From assembly GCF_009765755.1 (NCBI RefSeq), contig NZ_LMUV01000004.1, positions 62,001 through 126,000 on the forward strand: 64,000 nucleotides of DNA. Reading direction: 5' to 3'. The position numbers and the translations under genes are program-made. Shown one piece after another: positions 10,689-19,497 of this stretch (position 1 is the stretch's first letter; every line of letters begins with the position of its first letter). The notes beneath the pieces were generated by a model, which saw only the letters and a program-made list of their open reading frames with translations, made no database searches and had not been told where the DNA came from. The stretch is from Rhodanobacter sp. L36 (GTDB taxonomy: Bacteria; Pseudomonadota; Gammaproteobacteria; Xanthomonadales; Rhodanobacteraceae).

Positions 10689-11927
10689 ATGAAGACGGAC
10701 TCTGGAAGATTGGCCATTATCGGCGGCGGCCCCGCTGGTTTGATGGCAGCCGAAGCGGCTTGCGCGGCGGGCGTGGCCGTCGATCTTTACGACGCCATGG
10801 GATCAGTGGGCCGTAAATTTCTGCTCGCAGGCAAGGGCGGCCTCAACCTCACGCACGCCGAGCCATCCGAACGCTTCGTCGAACGCTATGGCGAACGTCG
10901 CACCGACATCGCACGCTGGCTCGAAACGTTCGACGCCGACGCGTTGCGCGAGTGGGCGCGGGGTCTGGGTGTCGAAACGTTTGCGGGCAGTTCCGGCCGC
11001 GTATTTCCAATCGATCTCAAGGCGGCGCCGCTATTGCGCCGCTGGCTGCATCGACTTCGCGAATCCGGCGTGACATTTCATATGCATCACCGCTGGCTTG
11101 GATGGCAGGCGAACAACGCGCTGCATTTCGCCACGCCAGGCGGCGAGCGCGCGGTGCCGGCATCAGCGGTCGTGCTGGCGTGTGGAGGCGCAAGCTGGCC
11201 AAAGCTGGGTTCCGACGGTGCGTGGCTTGTGCCGCTGCAAAAATCCGGTATCGACATCGCGCCATTGCGACCGGCCAATTGCGGTTTCGAGCATGCCTGG
11301 AGCGAGCATCTTTCCAGCCGCTTCGGCGGCGCGCCCATCAAGCCGGTGGTTGCGAGCTGGATTGATCGAAAAGATATGGCGCACGCACGACAGGGCGAAT
11401 TCGTGCTCACCGAATACGGCATCGAGGGCAGCCTCGTTTATGCGATCGGCGCGGAGTTGCGCGAACAAATCGCCGAGCGTGGAGAAGCCACGCTCAAGCT
11501 CGACCTCGTGCCCGGATACAGCGTGTCGACGTTGGCGGAACGATTGGCCGCAGCGCGCGGCAAGCACAGCATCGGCGACTGGCTGCGTCGCCGCGCGGGG
11601 CTGGACAGCGCGAAATGCGCGCTGGTGTTCGAACTGACCGACAAGAAAGCCCTGGCCGATCCGCTGGCCCTGGCGGCGCAACTCAAGGCGTTGCCGCTGC
11701 GGCTGCAATCGCCGCGGCCAATGGCCGAAGCCATCAGCACGGCAGGCGGCGTTCGTCTCGAAGCGCTGGATGACGCGTTGATGTTGCGCGCACGGCCGGG
11801 TGTGTTCTGCGCCGGCGAGATGCTCGATTGGGAAGCGCCAACCGGCGGCTATCTGCTCACCGCCTGCTTGGCCAGCGGACGAATGGCCGGCGCTGGCGCG
11901 GCACGCTGGATGGCCAACGCGCAGTGA
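10689..11927 (+). CDS. NAD(P)/FAD-dependent flavoprotein, HI0933-like (TIGR03862 type)
   Basis: 412 residues from ATG 10689. An upstream in-frame ATG at 10608 would add 27 residues without homology character. The dinucleotide-binding motif GGGPAG is at residues 12-17. KFLLAGKGGLNLTHAE follows, which is diagnostic of HI0933-like flavoproteins. The middle has the VLACGGASWPKLGSDG segment, and the C-terminus has STAGGVRLEAL and the FAD-closing motif FCAGEMLDWEAPTGGYLL. The reaction of this family is unknown. A role in RNA or cofactor oxidation has been suggested for relatives but is not established. No good Shine-Dalgarno sequence is visible before either start. An intrinsic terminator follows, overlapping the end of the convergent glutaminyl cyclase gene. 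Confidence 0.9.
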   Translation: MKTDSGRLAIIGGGPAGLMAAEAACAAGVAVDLYDAMGSVGRKFLLAGKGGLNLTHAEPSERFVERYGERRTDIARWLETFDADALREWARGLGVETFAGSSGRVFPIDLKAAPLLRRWLHRLRESGVTFHMHHRWLGWQANNALHFATPGGERAVPASAVVLACGGASWPKLGSDGAWLVPLQKSGIDIAPLRPANCGFEHAWSEHLSSRFGGAPIKPVVASWIDRKDMAHARQGEFVLTEYGIEGSLVYAIGAELREQIAERGEATLKLDLVPGYSVSTLAERLAAARGKHSIGDWLRRRAGLDSAKCALVFELTDKKALADPLALAAQLKALPLRLQSPRPMAEAISTAGGVRLEALDDALMLRARPGVFCAGEMLDWEAPTGGYLLTACLASGRMAGAGAARWMANAQ

Positions 11928-11963
11928 GTCCGCATTTCCGACGGTGACGATTCGCTCAAGGCG

Positions 11964-11991
11964 CGCGACGCATCACGGCGTCGCGGTTTTC
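11964..11991 (+). terminator. Intrinsic terminator of the flavoprotein gene
   Basis: CGCGACGC (11964-11971) and GCGTCGCG (11978-11985) form a perfect 8-bp stem with a six-base loop, followed by GTTTTC. The stop codon of the convergent cyclase gene lies inside the loop, so the two 3' ends share this element. Confidence 0.65.
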
Positions 11992-12752
11992 TTCACCAGC
12001 TTGATCTCGAACAGTTTCGGCCAGCGCTTGCCGGTCACAAACAAACGATCGTGGCTGGCGTCGTACGCGATGCCGTTGAGTACGTCATTGCCGGGATCGG
12101 GCAACTGATTCACATCCAGTAATCCGCTGAGATCGATCCATCCGACGACGTGCCCACTGGCCGGATCGATGCGCGCGATGCGATTGGTCAGCCAGATGTT
12201 CGCGTAGATTTCGCCCTTCACCCATTCCAGCTCGTTGAGACTGGCGACCGGCGCGCCATCGGCGGTGACCATGATGCTGCCCGTCGATGCGAGCGTTTCC
12301 GGATCGAGGATGCGCAGCACCGGCGAACCATCGCTCATGTACAGGTGATGCGCGTCGCGCGTCAGTGCCCAGCCTTCGCCGGGATAAGCGAACGTGCGTT
12401 GCAACTTGAACGTCGCCAGGTCGTAGACGAAACCGACACCTGTCTGCCAGGTGAGCTGTACCAGCTTGTCTTTCCAGTCGATGATGCCTTCGCCGAAATA
12501 CTGCGACGGCACGTTGTAGCGCTTCACGGTTTCGCCGCTTTTCAGATCCACCTTGCGCACGGTGGATTCACCTTGCTCACCGGTGCTCTCGTAGAAATAT
12601 CCGCCGAGATAGAACAGGCCTTCGGTATATGCCGACGTGTCGTGCGGATACGCACGCACCACCTTGAAACCATAGACGGGAATCGCCGCGTGCAGTGGCG
12701 CGACAACCGCCAGTGCGACGAAAGAAAAAATGCTGGCAAGCCATCGGTTCAT
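11973..12752 (-). CDS. Glutaminyl-peptide cyclotransferase (plant-type)
   Basis: 259 residues from ATG 12752. The long upstream extension is open only because of GC bias. The N-terminus MNRWLASIFSFVALAVVAPLHA is a signal peptide. The mature protein matches the five-bladed beta-propeller glutamine cyclotransferase family (PF05096): AYTEGLFYLGGYFYESTG, QLTWQTGVGFVYD, LNELEWVKGEIYANIW and a final blade with VLNGIAYDASHDRLFVTGKRWPKLFEI. Family activity: cyclises N-terminal glutamine to pyroglutamate, here on exported proteins in the periplasm. It lies 41 bases downstream of dbpA on the same strand and may be cotranscribed with it. The functional link is not obvious. Confidence 0.93.
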   Translation of the reverse strand: MNRWLASIFSFVALAVVAPLHAAIPVYGFKVVRAYPHDTSAYTEGLFYLGGYFYESTGEQGESTVRKVDLKSGETVKRYNVPSQYFGEGIIDWKDKLVQLTWQTGVGFVYDLATFKLQRTFAYPGEGWALTRDAHHLYMSDGSPVLRILDPETLASTGSIMVTADGAPVASLNELEWVKGEIYANIWLTNRIARIDPASGHVVGWIDLSGLLDVNQLPDPGNDVLNGIAYDASHDRLFVTGKRWPKLFEIKLVKKTATP

Positions 12753-12792
12753 CAGGATCAATCCGTATGCGGAAGTCGGCAGTCGGCGAAGA

Positions 12793-14187
12793 TTAGCCCA
12801 ACGGGCGCACGCGGAAGTTGCGACCCTTGATCTTGCCGGCGCGCAGTCGTTCCAGCGCCTTGTTTGCCAATGCGCGGCTGATCGCCACATAGGCGCGGGT
12901 GGCAAACACGTCGATCTTGCCGATGTCCTTTGCCGCCAGCCCGGCATCCCCAGTGAGTGCGCCGAGAATATCGCCGGGTCGCAACTTGTCCTGCCGGCCG
13001 GCGTCGATCACCAGCGTTTTCATTGGCGCCAGATGCAAGGTTTTGCTGCGCGCAGGCGAAATTTTCAGCGGAACCCAGCGCAAAGGCGTGCCATTCAATT
13101 CCTCGATGTTCGCGGCCTTCGGTCGTTCGCGCGGCGTGCACAAGGTGATCGCCAGACCCGATTGCCCGGCACGTCCGGTGCGACCGATGCGATGCGTGTG
13201 AGTTTCCGGGTCGTGCGCGATGTCGTAGCTCACCACCAGCGGCAAAGCGGCGATATCCAGTCCGCGCGCGGCAACATCCGTGGCCACCAATACCGCGCAA
13301 CTGTGGTTGGCGAACCGCACCAGCACCTCATCGCGATCGCGCTGTTCCATGTCGCCATGCAGCGCGAGCGCGGAGAAGCCGCGACGATCTAGCTCCTGCG
13401 CCACGGCATCCACTTCGCGACGCATGTTGCAGAACACCAGCGTCTGATTCATGCCGGTATCCGTCGCGTGCACGCCGCCGAGCAGCTGCGCGAGCGCGTC
13501 GGGTTTTTGCGCAGGTTCCACTTCGTGAAAGCGCTGCTCGATCGCCGGCTTTTCGTCGGCCGGTGCATCCACCGTCACTTCGACCGGATCGCGCTGCACG
13601 CGCTTGCTCACCGCACGAATCTCGTCCGGATACGTGGCCGAAAACAACAGCGTCTGATGATGTTTCGCAATGCGCCCGATGATGTCGTCGATCGCCTCGG
13701 TGAAGCCCATGTCCAGCATGCGATCCGCCTCGTCCAGCACCAGCACCTTGATACCGCCGCCGTGCAGGCTCTCGCGCTTCAGGTGTTCCTGCACGCGGCC
13801 GGGCGTGCCCACCACGATATGCGGATCGTGCGTCAGCGATGCCAGTTGCGGGCCCAGCGGCATGCCGCCGCACAGCGTCAGCAGCTTCACGTTGGGAATG
13901 TTCGCGGCCAGCTTGCGGATCGCCTTGCTCACCTGATCGGCCAGCTCGCGTGTCGGGCACAGCACCAGCGCCTGCAGCCGGATCGTGTCCACATCGATCG
14001 ACTGCAGCAGGCTCAAACCAAAGGCCGCCGTCTTGCCGCTGCCGGTCTGCGCCTGCGCGATCACGTCGCGTCCTTCCAGCATCGGCGGCAAGCTCTGCGC
14101 CTGCACCGGCGTCATCGTCGCGTAGCCCAGGGTTTCAACGCTGGCGAGCAGGGCGGGCTTGAGTGGCAACGTATCGAAGGAAGTCAT
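12793..14187 (-). CDS. dbpA: ATP-dependent RNA helicase DbpA
   Basis: 464 residues from ATG 14187 (MTSFDTLPL, matching the usual DbpA N-terminus; another start lies two codons upstream). DEAD-box core: Walker A AQTGSGKT at about residues 47-53, DEAD near 149 (VLDEADRMLD), SAT near 180, ARGLD and HRIGRTGRAG in the second RecA domain. The last 75 residues are the DbpA RNA-binding domain (KLRPGDILGALTGDAG, GKIDVFATRAYVAI), which binds hairpin 92 of 23S rRNA. Role: late assembly of the 50S subunit. It starts 15 bases after the stop of the cupin-DUF2867 gene, so the two are probably in one transcript. Confidence 0.96.
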   Translation of the reverse strand: MTSFDTLPLKPALLASVETLGYATMTPVQAQSLPPMLEGRDVIAQAQTGSGKTAAFGLSLLQSIDVDTIRLQALVLCPTRELADQVSKAIRKLAANIPNVKLLTLCGGMPLGPQLASLTHDPHIVVGTPGRVQEHLKRESLHGGGIKVLVLDEADRMLDMGFTEAIDDIIGRIAKHHQTLLFSATYPDEIRAVSKRVQRDPVEVTVDAPADEKPAIEQRFHEVEPAQKPDALAQLLGGVHATDTGMNQTLVFCNMRREVDAVAQELDRRGFSALALHGDMEQRDRDEVLVRFANHSCAVLVATDVAARGLDIAALPLVVSYDIAHDPETHTHRIGRTGRAGQSGLAITLCTPRERPKAANIEELNGTPLRWVPLKISPARSKTLHLAPMKTLVIDAGRQDKLRPGDILGALTGDAGLAAKDIGKIDVFATRAYVAISRALANKALERLRAGKIKGRNFRVRPLG

Positions 14188-14202
14188 TCGCACATGATCG
14201 CA

Positions 14203-15627
14203 TCAATGGGCGACGGGGATGGAAAACAGCGAGTGCGGAGATCGCGCGACGTGACTTGTGGCAGGCTGCTGAAACGCGTGCTCGGCGGCCATGCGCAACA
14301 TGGTTGGCGAAACATGGGCCCGGTGCGTGCGATCGATCAGTGCCATGTATAGCCGGCCAAACAGATTGCTGTAGCGAACACGCGTGCCAAGCGTGATCTC
14401 CAAGGTCCATCGATCAAGAATCTGTATCCCCACGCAGGAGCGAAATACCAGATGCCTGTCGTCTGCACCGAGGATTACTTGAGCGCGTTGTCCGTCGGCA
14501 TCGATCGACTGGGCAAGTACCGGATGGCGCTGCTCGAAAAGCATCTCCGTGCAAGTAGAGAGCAATGATGAAACGGGGCAACCCAGCGGCGAGGTGCGCA
14601 ATCCGATCGGGCGCGCGATGATGTTGCGCAACATCATCATGCGCGAAACACTCGCTGGTGGATTTTCGAGAAAGCCGTCCAGCAGTCGACTCAGCAATGT
14701 CGCTGCATTGCCTTCGCCAACATTCTGGCCGGTGAGCACGAGACGAAACATGTCTTCGTGATCGGCGTCGATCAGTTGCCGTGCGAGCAGAGAATCTGTC
14801 GGGACACCGTCGAGTTCGACAACGCTGCGGCGTGCATGGAAACCCCCATGCGCGTGTCTTGTGGACCACGCACTGCGAAGCACGCCCGCGGTGCGACGCA
14901 CGATACGACAGAAGCCGGCGTGCCAGCTACCCGGCGGCGCATCGAGCGACAATTGGACGGTGGGCACACGCTGAAGATCGATCGGTGCGGCGCGCAGCGA
15001 TGCTTCAACATGCGGCGGCAGCAGCTCCGTGAGTGCAGGAATGCTGGCTTCGTTCGCCAGCACTTTTTCACGCAACGCATCGGGCATGTCGCCACCGAGT
15101 TCGTTCGTGTGGCACGACAACGCAAAGAACGCCGGGTGCCTTTCGCCTTTCGACAGTGACGCAAACTGATGCCACGTATCACCGCCGAAGCGCACCGTGA
15201 ACAGGCAATCCGGCGGGATGTTGATCTGGTGAAGCGCACGGATGAAGTTTTGCGGATCTGCGTCGATCTGTTCGCGCGTCGCGCTGGAGAATCGCAATTG
15301 CGTTCCGGCGCTGCCTGCGATGGCGGTGAACACGCGGTGTCCGGCATGGCGATGGAATGGATGGCCTTTCGCGCCGACCGCAAAGGAATACAGCGAACTC
15401 GCGTCGCCACGGGGAAAATCCACGCCGCCCAGCCGCGCGGAAGGCTCATCCATTTCATCGACGAACGATTCATGGCCGCGCTGACGTACCAGTGACTCGG
15501 CAAAGAAGCGATCGCCGGCGCCGTGGCCGAGTTGCGCGATCAGCGACACCTCCACTGGCAGGCCGCCCGATGTCGACGGAACGCGGGCCGAAGGAAAGGT
15601 GCCTACTTTGCGAACGGGTGTCGACAT
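14203..15627 (-). CDS. Cupin-like and DUF2867-like two-domain protein
   Basis: 474 residues from ATG 15627, chosen because the upstream in-frame part overlaps the ArsR gene. The N-terminal third looks like a cupin fold: KGHPFHRHAGH at about 88-97 would hold metal-binding histidines, and a second motif appears later in GGDTWHQF. The C-terminal part from about residue 292 resembles DUF2867: MFRLVLTG at its start, a strand with HLVFRSCVGIQIL, then RYSNLFGRLYMALIDRTHRAHVSPTMLR near the end. The middle is unassigned. It lies 31 bases downstream of an ArsR repressor and 15 bases upstream of dbpA. The ArsR gene probably controls it. The small molecule sensed or handled is unknown. Both domain calls are by pattern only. 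Confidence 0.65.
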   Translation of the reverse strand: MSTPVRKVGTFPSARVPSTSGGLPVEVSLIAQLGHGAGDRFFAESLVRQRGHESFVDEMDEPSARLGGVDFPRGDASSLYSFAVGAKGHPFHRHAGHRVFTAIAGSAGTQLRFSSATREQIDADPQNFIRALHQINIPPDCLFTVRFGGDTWHQFASLSKGERHPAFFALSCHTNELGGDMPDALREKVLANEASIPALTELLPPHVEASLRAAPIDLQRVPTVQLSLDAPPGSWHAGFCRIVRRTAGVLRSAWSTRHAHGGFHARRSVVELDGVPTDSLLARQLIDADHEDMFRLVLTGQNVGEGNAATLLSRLLDGFLENPPASVSRMMMLRNIIARPIGLRTSPLGCPVSSLLSTCTEMLFEQRHPVLAQSIDADGQRAQVILGADDRHLVFRSCVGIQILDRWTLEITLGTRVRYSNLFGRLYMALIDRTHRAHVSPTMLRMAAEHAFQQPATSHVARSPHSLFSIPVAH

Positions 15628-15658
15628 GGCTGCATTTCCTTGGCTCGGAATACGTGAC

Positions 15659-15979
15659 TCAAGCGGGCTTTTTCCTGTTCGAAAGCTTGCGCGCCTCACG
15701 CTTGAGCGGGCCTGCGACCGGGCAAATCTCCATCGCGAAACCATTGAGCGTGTTGACCAGGCTGTCCTTGTTGAGCTGATAGAAAATGAATTGGCCGCGG
15801 CGGTCGCTGCTCACTAATCCGGCCGCTTCCAGCACGGACAGGTGGCGCGAAATGGCTGGCCCGCTCATCGAGAAACGACTGGCGATGTCGCCGGCGGTCA
15901 GTTCCTGCGCCGACAGATACGCGAGAATTTCCCGGCGTGGACGGGATGCAAGCGCTTCGAAGATGCGGTCGATGGCCAT
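15659..15979 (-). CDS. ArsR/SmtB-family repressor (SdpR-like)
   Basis: 106 residues, the usual length of a small ArsR repressor. It begins MAIDRIFEALASRPRREILAYL. The recognition helix region is MSGPAISRHLSVLEAAGLV and the wing is DRRGQFIFYQLN. There is no CxC metal site in the helix-turn-helix. A single Cys lies in the C-terminal MEICPVAGPL segment, and the basic end is KLSNRKKPA. Lack of a metal site and the DRRGQFIFYQL pattern resemble the autorepressor SdpR subgroup. It is the first gene of a leftward block with the cupin-DUF2867 gene 31 bases downstream, and an AT-rich probable operator precedes it. Confidence 0.88.
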   Translation of the reverse strand: MAIDRIFEALASRPRREILAYLSAQELTAGDIASRFSMSGPAISRHLSVLEAAGLVSSDRRGQFIFYQLNKDSLVNTLNGFAMEICPVAGPLKREARKLSNRKKPA

Positions 15980-16022
15980 AAATAATTAATCATTTAAAGT
16001 ATTAGTTAAATATATTTATGTG
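15980..16022 (-). promoter_or_regulatory. AT-rich promoter/operator of the ArsR operon
   Basis: This is a strikingly AT-rich patch in a GC-rich window. On the minus strand it runs from ATAAATATATTTAAC to GATTAATTATTT directly before the start codon. It has imperfect TAAT/ATTA symmetry around TAATACTTTAAATGATTA, as expected for an ArsR autorepressor site, but no perfect palindrome. The -10 hexamer cannot be fixed. Confidence 0.45.
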
Positions 16023-16123
16023 GCGCGCGCCTGTCAAGTGCACGCGTTCATCAAGTTCGGGCGTCTTGCATCCTTTCACCAGCTCGCCGACCCTGTACGT
16101 CTGCTCACCTCGCGAAAGGCACC

Positions 16124-16483
16124 ATGGATATCGTTTTCATCGAAGACCTGCGCATCGATACCGTGATCGGCATCTACGACTGGGAGCGGCGTGTGCGGCA
16201 AACGCTGTCGTTCGACATCGAGATGGCGTTCGACAATGCAAAGCCCGCCGCGACCGACGATATCGCCGATACCTTGAACTACAAGGACGTATCGAAGCGT
16301 CTGGTCGACTACGTGGCAGCGTCGAGTTTCGGTCTGGTCGAGACACTGGCCGAACGATGTGTCGCGATCATTCGTGAGGAATTCGGTGTTGCCTGGGTGC
16401 GCCTGAAACTTTCCAAGCCCGGAGCCGTGCGCGGCGCAAAAGCAGTGGGCGTGCAGATCGAGCGCGGCATACGGCCCGGCTGA
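16124..16483 (+). CDS. folB: Dihydroneopterin aldolase FolB
   Basis: 119 residues, the standard length. It starts MDIVFIEDLRIDTVIGIYDWER, the conserved opening with the catalytic-region Glu. It then has TLNYKDVSKRL and the SFGLVETLAERCVAII helix with the substrate-anchoring Glu, and ends with VRLKLSKPGAVRGAKAVGV. Reaction: 7,8-dihydroneopterin to 6-hydroxymethyl-7,8-dihydropterin and glycolaldehyde in folate synthesis. AAAGG before the ATG is a reasonable ribosome site. The TGA overlaps the folK ATG by one base (TGATG), so the two are translationally coupled and encode consecutive pathway steps. Confidence 0.96.
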   Translation: MDIVFIEDLRIDTVIGIYDWERRVRQTLSFDIEMAFDNAKPAATDDIADTLNYKDVSKRLVDYVAASSFGLVETLAERCVAIIREEFGVAWVRLKLSKPGAVRGAKAVGVQIERGIRPG

Positions 16484-16980
16484 TGGCGCGCGTCTATCTG
16501 AGTCTCGGTTCGAACATGCAACCGCAGCGTTATCTTTCTGCAGCGCTGACCGAGTTGCGCGCGCGTTTCGGCGACATCGCGGCGTCGCCCGCGTATCTGA
16601 GCAAGGCAGTGGGTTTCGATGGCGCGGATTTCATCAATCTGGCGGTCGGGCTGGATACCGAGCTGTCGCCCGAAGCGTTGAACGAATGGCTGCATGCGCT
16701 GGAAGATCGGCACGGCCGTCGCCGCGACGTGCCGCGATTCCACGATCGCACGCTCGACATCGATATCGTGTTTTACGACGACCGCGTCATCGACGGCCCT
16801 GGCCATCTGCAGATTCCGCGCGACGAGATTCGCCACGCCTTCGTGCTGCGGCCGATGGCCGATATCGCGCCGGATTTCTTCCATCCGGTCAGCGGCGTGC
16901 GCATGGCCGATCTGTGGGCAGCCTTCCCGAAGGCACTGGAACCATTGCATGCGGTCTCGCTGGATCAGCCGTCTATCTAG
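16483..16980 (+). CDS. folK: 6-hydroxymethyl-dihydropterin pyrophosphokinase FolK
   Basis: 165 residues. N-terminus ARVYLSLGSNMQPQ, then the segment SPAYLSKAVGFDGADFINLAVGL. The HPPK signature (HGRRRDVPRFHDRTLDIDIVFYDD) has the paired Asp residues that bind magnesium. The C-terminus has IPRDEIRHAFVLRPMADIAPD. Reaction: transfers pyrophosphate from ATP to 6-hydroxymethyl-dihydropterin. It overlaps folB by one base. A third pteridine enzyme, a pteridine reductase, lies 4.4 kb downstream on the other strand. Confidence 0.96.
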   Translation: MARVYLSLGSNMQPQRYLSAALTELRARFGDIAASPAYLSKAVGFDGADFINLAVGLDTELSPEALNEWLHALEDRHGRRRDVPRFHDRTLDIDIVFYDDRVIDGPGHLQIPRDEIRHAFVLRPMADIAPDFFHPVSGVRMADLWAAFPKALEPLHAVSLDQPSI

Positions 16981-17088
16981 CGAGATGTGAAAGCGGATCG
17001 CCTTGACGCTCCCGATCAATCCGGGCATGTTGCATTGCAAGGTGAAGGCCCGTTCGACGCGTCCGGTCCCGCCCGCGCGGAGACACAT

Positions 17089-18534
17089 ATGGACTGGACG
17101 GGTTACCGCTCGCCGACATGGGACGAGTTGATCGGCCACGATGGCCGTCCGCACGCCGCAGCGCGACCGCTGGTCGATTACCTGGCCAGTCTGAGTCGAG
17201 CCGAGCTGGCCGAACGGCAGCTCGCAGCGGATGTCACGGCGCGCGTGATGGGCGTGACATTCACGGTTTACACCGAAGGTCGCAACGTCGATCGCATGCT
17301 GCCGTTCGACCTGATTCCGCGCGTGATCGCGCGCGCCGAATGGGATCGCACCGCGGCCGGTTTGCGTCAGCGCATCCAGGCGTTGAACCTGTTCATCGGC
17401 GACATCTACGCCGCGCAGAAGATCGTCAAGGACAAGGTGTTCCCCGAATTTCTGCTGAAGGATTCGGTGAACTTCCGCCCGCAATGCGTCGGCATCCGCC
17501 CGCCGCTCGATATCTGGGCGCACATCTGTGGTTCCGATCTGGTGCGCGATGGCGACGGCACGCTGTACGCGCTGGAAGACAACCTGCGCATTCCCAGCGG
17601 CGTGTCGTACATGATCGAAAACCGCATGGTTTCGAAGCGGGTGTTTCCCGAATTGTTCGAGACCAGCGCGATCCTGCCGGTGGACAACTATCCCGCGCAG
17701 CTCTACGACACGCTGGCTGCGCTATCGCCGCGTCCGGGCGACACGCCGGTCATCGCGTTGCTCACGCCCGGCATCTACAACAGCGCTTACTTCGAACATT
17801 GCTACCTCGCGCAAAGCATGGGTATCGAACTGGTCGAGGGCGGCGATCTGTTCGTTGGCGATGATGACGTCTGCTACATGAGCACGGTCTATGGCCCGCG
17901 CCGGATCGACGTGATCTACCGCCGCGTGGACGACATGTTCATCGATCCGGAAGTGTTTCGTCCTGAATCCCTGCTCGGTGTGCCGGGCCTCATTCGCAGC
18001 TGGCGCGCCGGCAAGGTGGCGCTGGCGAATGCACCCGGCGCGGGTGTGGCCGACGACAAGGTTGTGTTCGCGTACGTACCGAAGATGATCAAGTACTACA
18101 TGGGCGAGGACGCCATTCTGCCGAACGTGCCCAGCTATCTGTGCCACGACGACAAGGAGCGCGCGTACGTGCTCGATCACATCGAGGAACTGGTGGTGAA
18201 GCCGGCAAACGAATCAGGCGGCTACGGCATGCTGATCGGCCCGCGCGCAAGCAAGGCCGAACACGCACAATTCCGCGAACTGATCAAGGCCAACCCGCGC
18301 AACTATGTGGCGCAGCCGACGTTGTCGCTGTCCACCGCGCCAATACTCGGCGATCATGGACCCGAGCCGCGGCACCTCGACCTGCGTCCGTTCGTGTTGT
18401 CGCGCAAGGACATCTACGTCACCACCGGCGGACTCACGCGTGTGGCGATGAAGAAGGATTCGCTCGTGGTCAATTCATCGCAGGGCGGCGGTGCAAAAGA
18501 TACCTGGGTGGTCGACATGGACGAGGTGAGCTGA
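17089..18534 (+). CDS. Circularly permuted ATP-grasp type 2 protein (DUF404/DUF407)
   Basis: 481 residues from ATG 17089, which has GGAG seven bases upstream. A GTG at 16987 would add 34 residues of low-complexity leader, so I rejected it. Features of the circularly permuted ATP-grasp family: TFTVYTEGRNVDRMLPFDLIPR, FRPQCVGIRPPLDIWAHICG, LEDNLRIPSGVSYMIENR, LVVKPANESGGYGMLIGP (ATP-binding) and a C-terminal FVLSRKDIYVTTGGLTRVA. Known context: this gene, an alpha-E gene, a transglutaminase-like gene and the protease Anbu recur together. The alpha-E gene overlaps it by one base, and anbu lies just beyond, convergent. Its ligation product is unknown; peptide or amide bond formation is the family inference. 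Confidence 0.93.
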   Translation: MDWTGYRSPTWDELIGHDGRPHAAARPLVDYLASLSRAELAERQLAADVTARVMGVTFTVYTEGRNVDRMLPFDLIPRVIARAEWDRTAAGLRQRIQALNLFIGDIYAAQKIVKDKVFPEFLLKDSVNFRPQCVGIRPPLDIWAHICGSDLVRDGDGTLYALEDNLRIPSGVSYMIENRMVSKRVFPELFETSAILPVDNYPAQLYDTLAALSPRPGDTPVIALLTPGIYNSAYFEHCYLAQSMGIELVEGGDLFVGDDDVCYMSTVYGPRRIDVIYRRVDDMFIDPEVFRPESLLGVPGLIRSWRAGKVALANAPGAGVADDKVVFAYVPKMIKYYMGEDAILPNVPSYLCHDDKERAYVLDHIEELVVKPANESGGYGMLIGPRASKAEHAQFRELIKANPRNYVAQPTLSLSTAPILGDHGPEPRHLDLRPFVLSRKDIYVTTGGLTRVAMKKDSLVVNSSQGGGAKDTWVVDMDEVS

Positions 18535-19475
18535 TGCTGTCGCGTGTCGCCGCCAACCTCTACTGGTTCAGTCGCTACCTGCGACGTGCCGAAAATCTTG
18601 CCCGGCTCGTCAACGTCGGCAGTCAGTTACAGCTCGATTTGCCACGCAGCATGCGGTTCGCATGGCGACCGTTGATCGAAACGCTTGGCGCCGCAGATGA
18701 ATTCGATCGGCTGCACCCGCCCGGCGAAAAGCAACCCGACGAAGCGGGCGTGATTCGTTTCCTGCTGGTCGATCCGGAGAATCCGCAGTCGCTGCACGAA
18801 GTCGTGCGCCAGGCGCGCGAACTTCAGCGCAGCGTGCGCGAAACGCTGCCGCAGGATTGCTGGATCGCGATCAACGATCTCTATCTCTACATCGAGGCCA
18901 GCACGGATCGCGCAGGCAGCCGGCGCTATCGGCAGGAATTCCTCGATCGCGTCATCGACAGTTGCCTGCGCGTGTCCGCCTTGCTTACCGCGAATGTCAG
19001 TCGCGACATCGGCTTCCAGTTCCTGCGGTTGGGAACCGCGATCGAACAGGCGGACATGACCTCGCGCATCATCGACACCGCGGCGGCCGGATTGATCCAG
19101 CCGCGCAGCGAGGAAGATGCCGAAGCGTTCCGCGAAATGCAGTGGATGAGCGTGCTGCAGTGCCTCGCCGCGTATCAGATGTATCGCCGGCACCTGCGCC
19201 AGCGGGTCAGCGCCGAACTGGCGTTGCAGTTCCTGCTCAAGGATCGGCAATTTCCGCGCAGCGTGCTGTTCTGCCTCACGCGTATCCAGGGGATTCTTCC
19301 GCTGATGCCCGCACGCCGGCCGGTGCAGCTGGCGCTCAATCGCGTGCTGGGTTCCGTGTTCGATGCGGATCCCGCACGCGTGCTACAGACCGGGCCGAGT
19401 GTGTTCATGGATCGCTTGCAGGTGGAACTCGACGCGCTGGATGGCGCGCTGCGTCAGTCGTATTTTCCGAACTGA
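18534..19475 (+). CDS. Alpha-E domain protein (DUF403)
   Basis: 313 residues, the usual family length. The ATG overlaps the ATP-grasp stop codon (TGATG), which fixes the start and implies coupling. It starts MLSRVAANLYWFSRYLRRAENLARLV, the family signature, and is almost wholly alpha-helical. LYLYIEASTDRAGSRRYRQEFLDRVIDS and GFQFLRLGTAIEQADMTSRIID are further conserved blocks. Function is unknown; it always travels with the circularly permuted ATP-grasp partner. The next gene, anbu, is convergent 22 bases away. Confidence 0.94.
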   Translation: MLSRVAANLYWFSRYLRRAENLARLVNVGSQLQLDLPRSMRFAWRPLIETLGAADEFDRLHPPGEKQPDEAGVIRFLLVDPENPQSLHEVVRQARELQRSVRETLPQDCWIAINDLYLYIEASTDRAGSRRYRQEFLDRVIDSCLRVSALLTANVSRDIGFQFLRLGTAIEQADMTSRIIDTAAAGLIQPRSEEDAEAFREMQWMSVLQCLAAYQMYRRHLRQRVSAELALQFLLKDRQFPRSVLFCLTRIQGILPLMPARRPVQLALNRVLGSVFDADPARVLQTGPSVFMDRLQVELDALDGALRQSYFPN

Positions 19476-19495
19476 GCGGCGCCGGTTCGCGCCGC
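19476..19495. terminator. GC hairpin between the alpha-E gene and anbu
   Basis: GCGGCGC and GCGCCGC flank a six-base loop in the 22-base convergent gap. No T tract follows on either strand, so termination is uncertain. Confidence 0.3.
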
Positions 19496-19497
19496 GA

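Noticed and set aside
16987-17088. GTG start for the ATP-grasp gene
   Set aside because: ATG 17089 has a good ribosome site and the family-like N-terminus; the extra 34 residues are low complexity.
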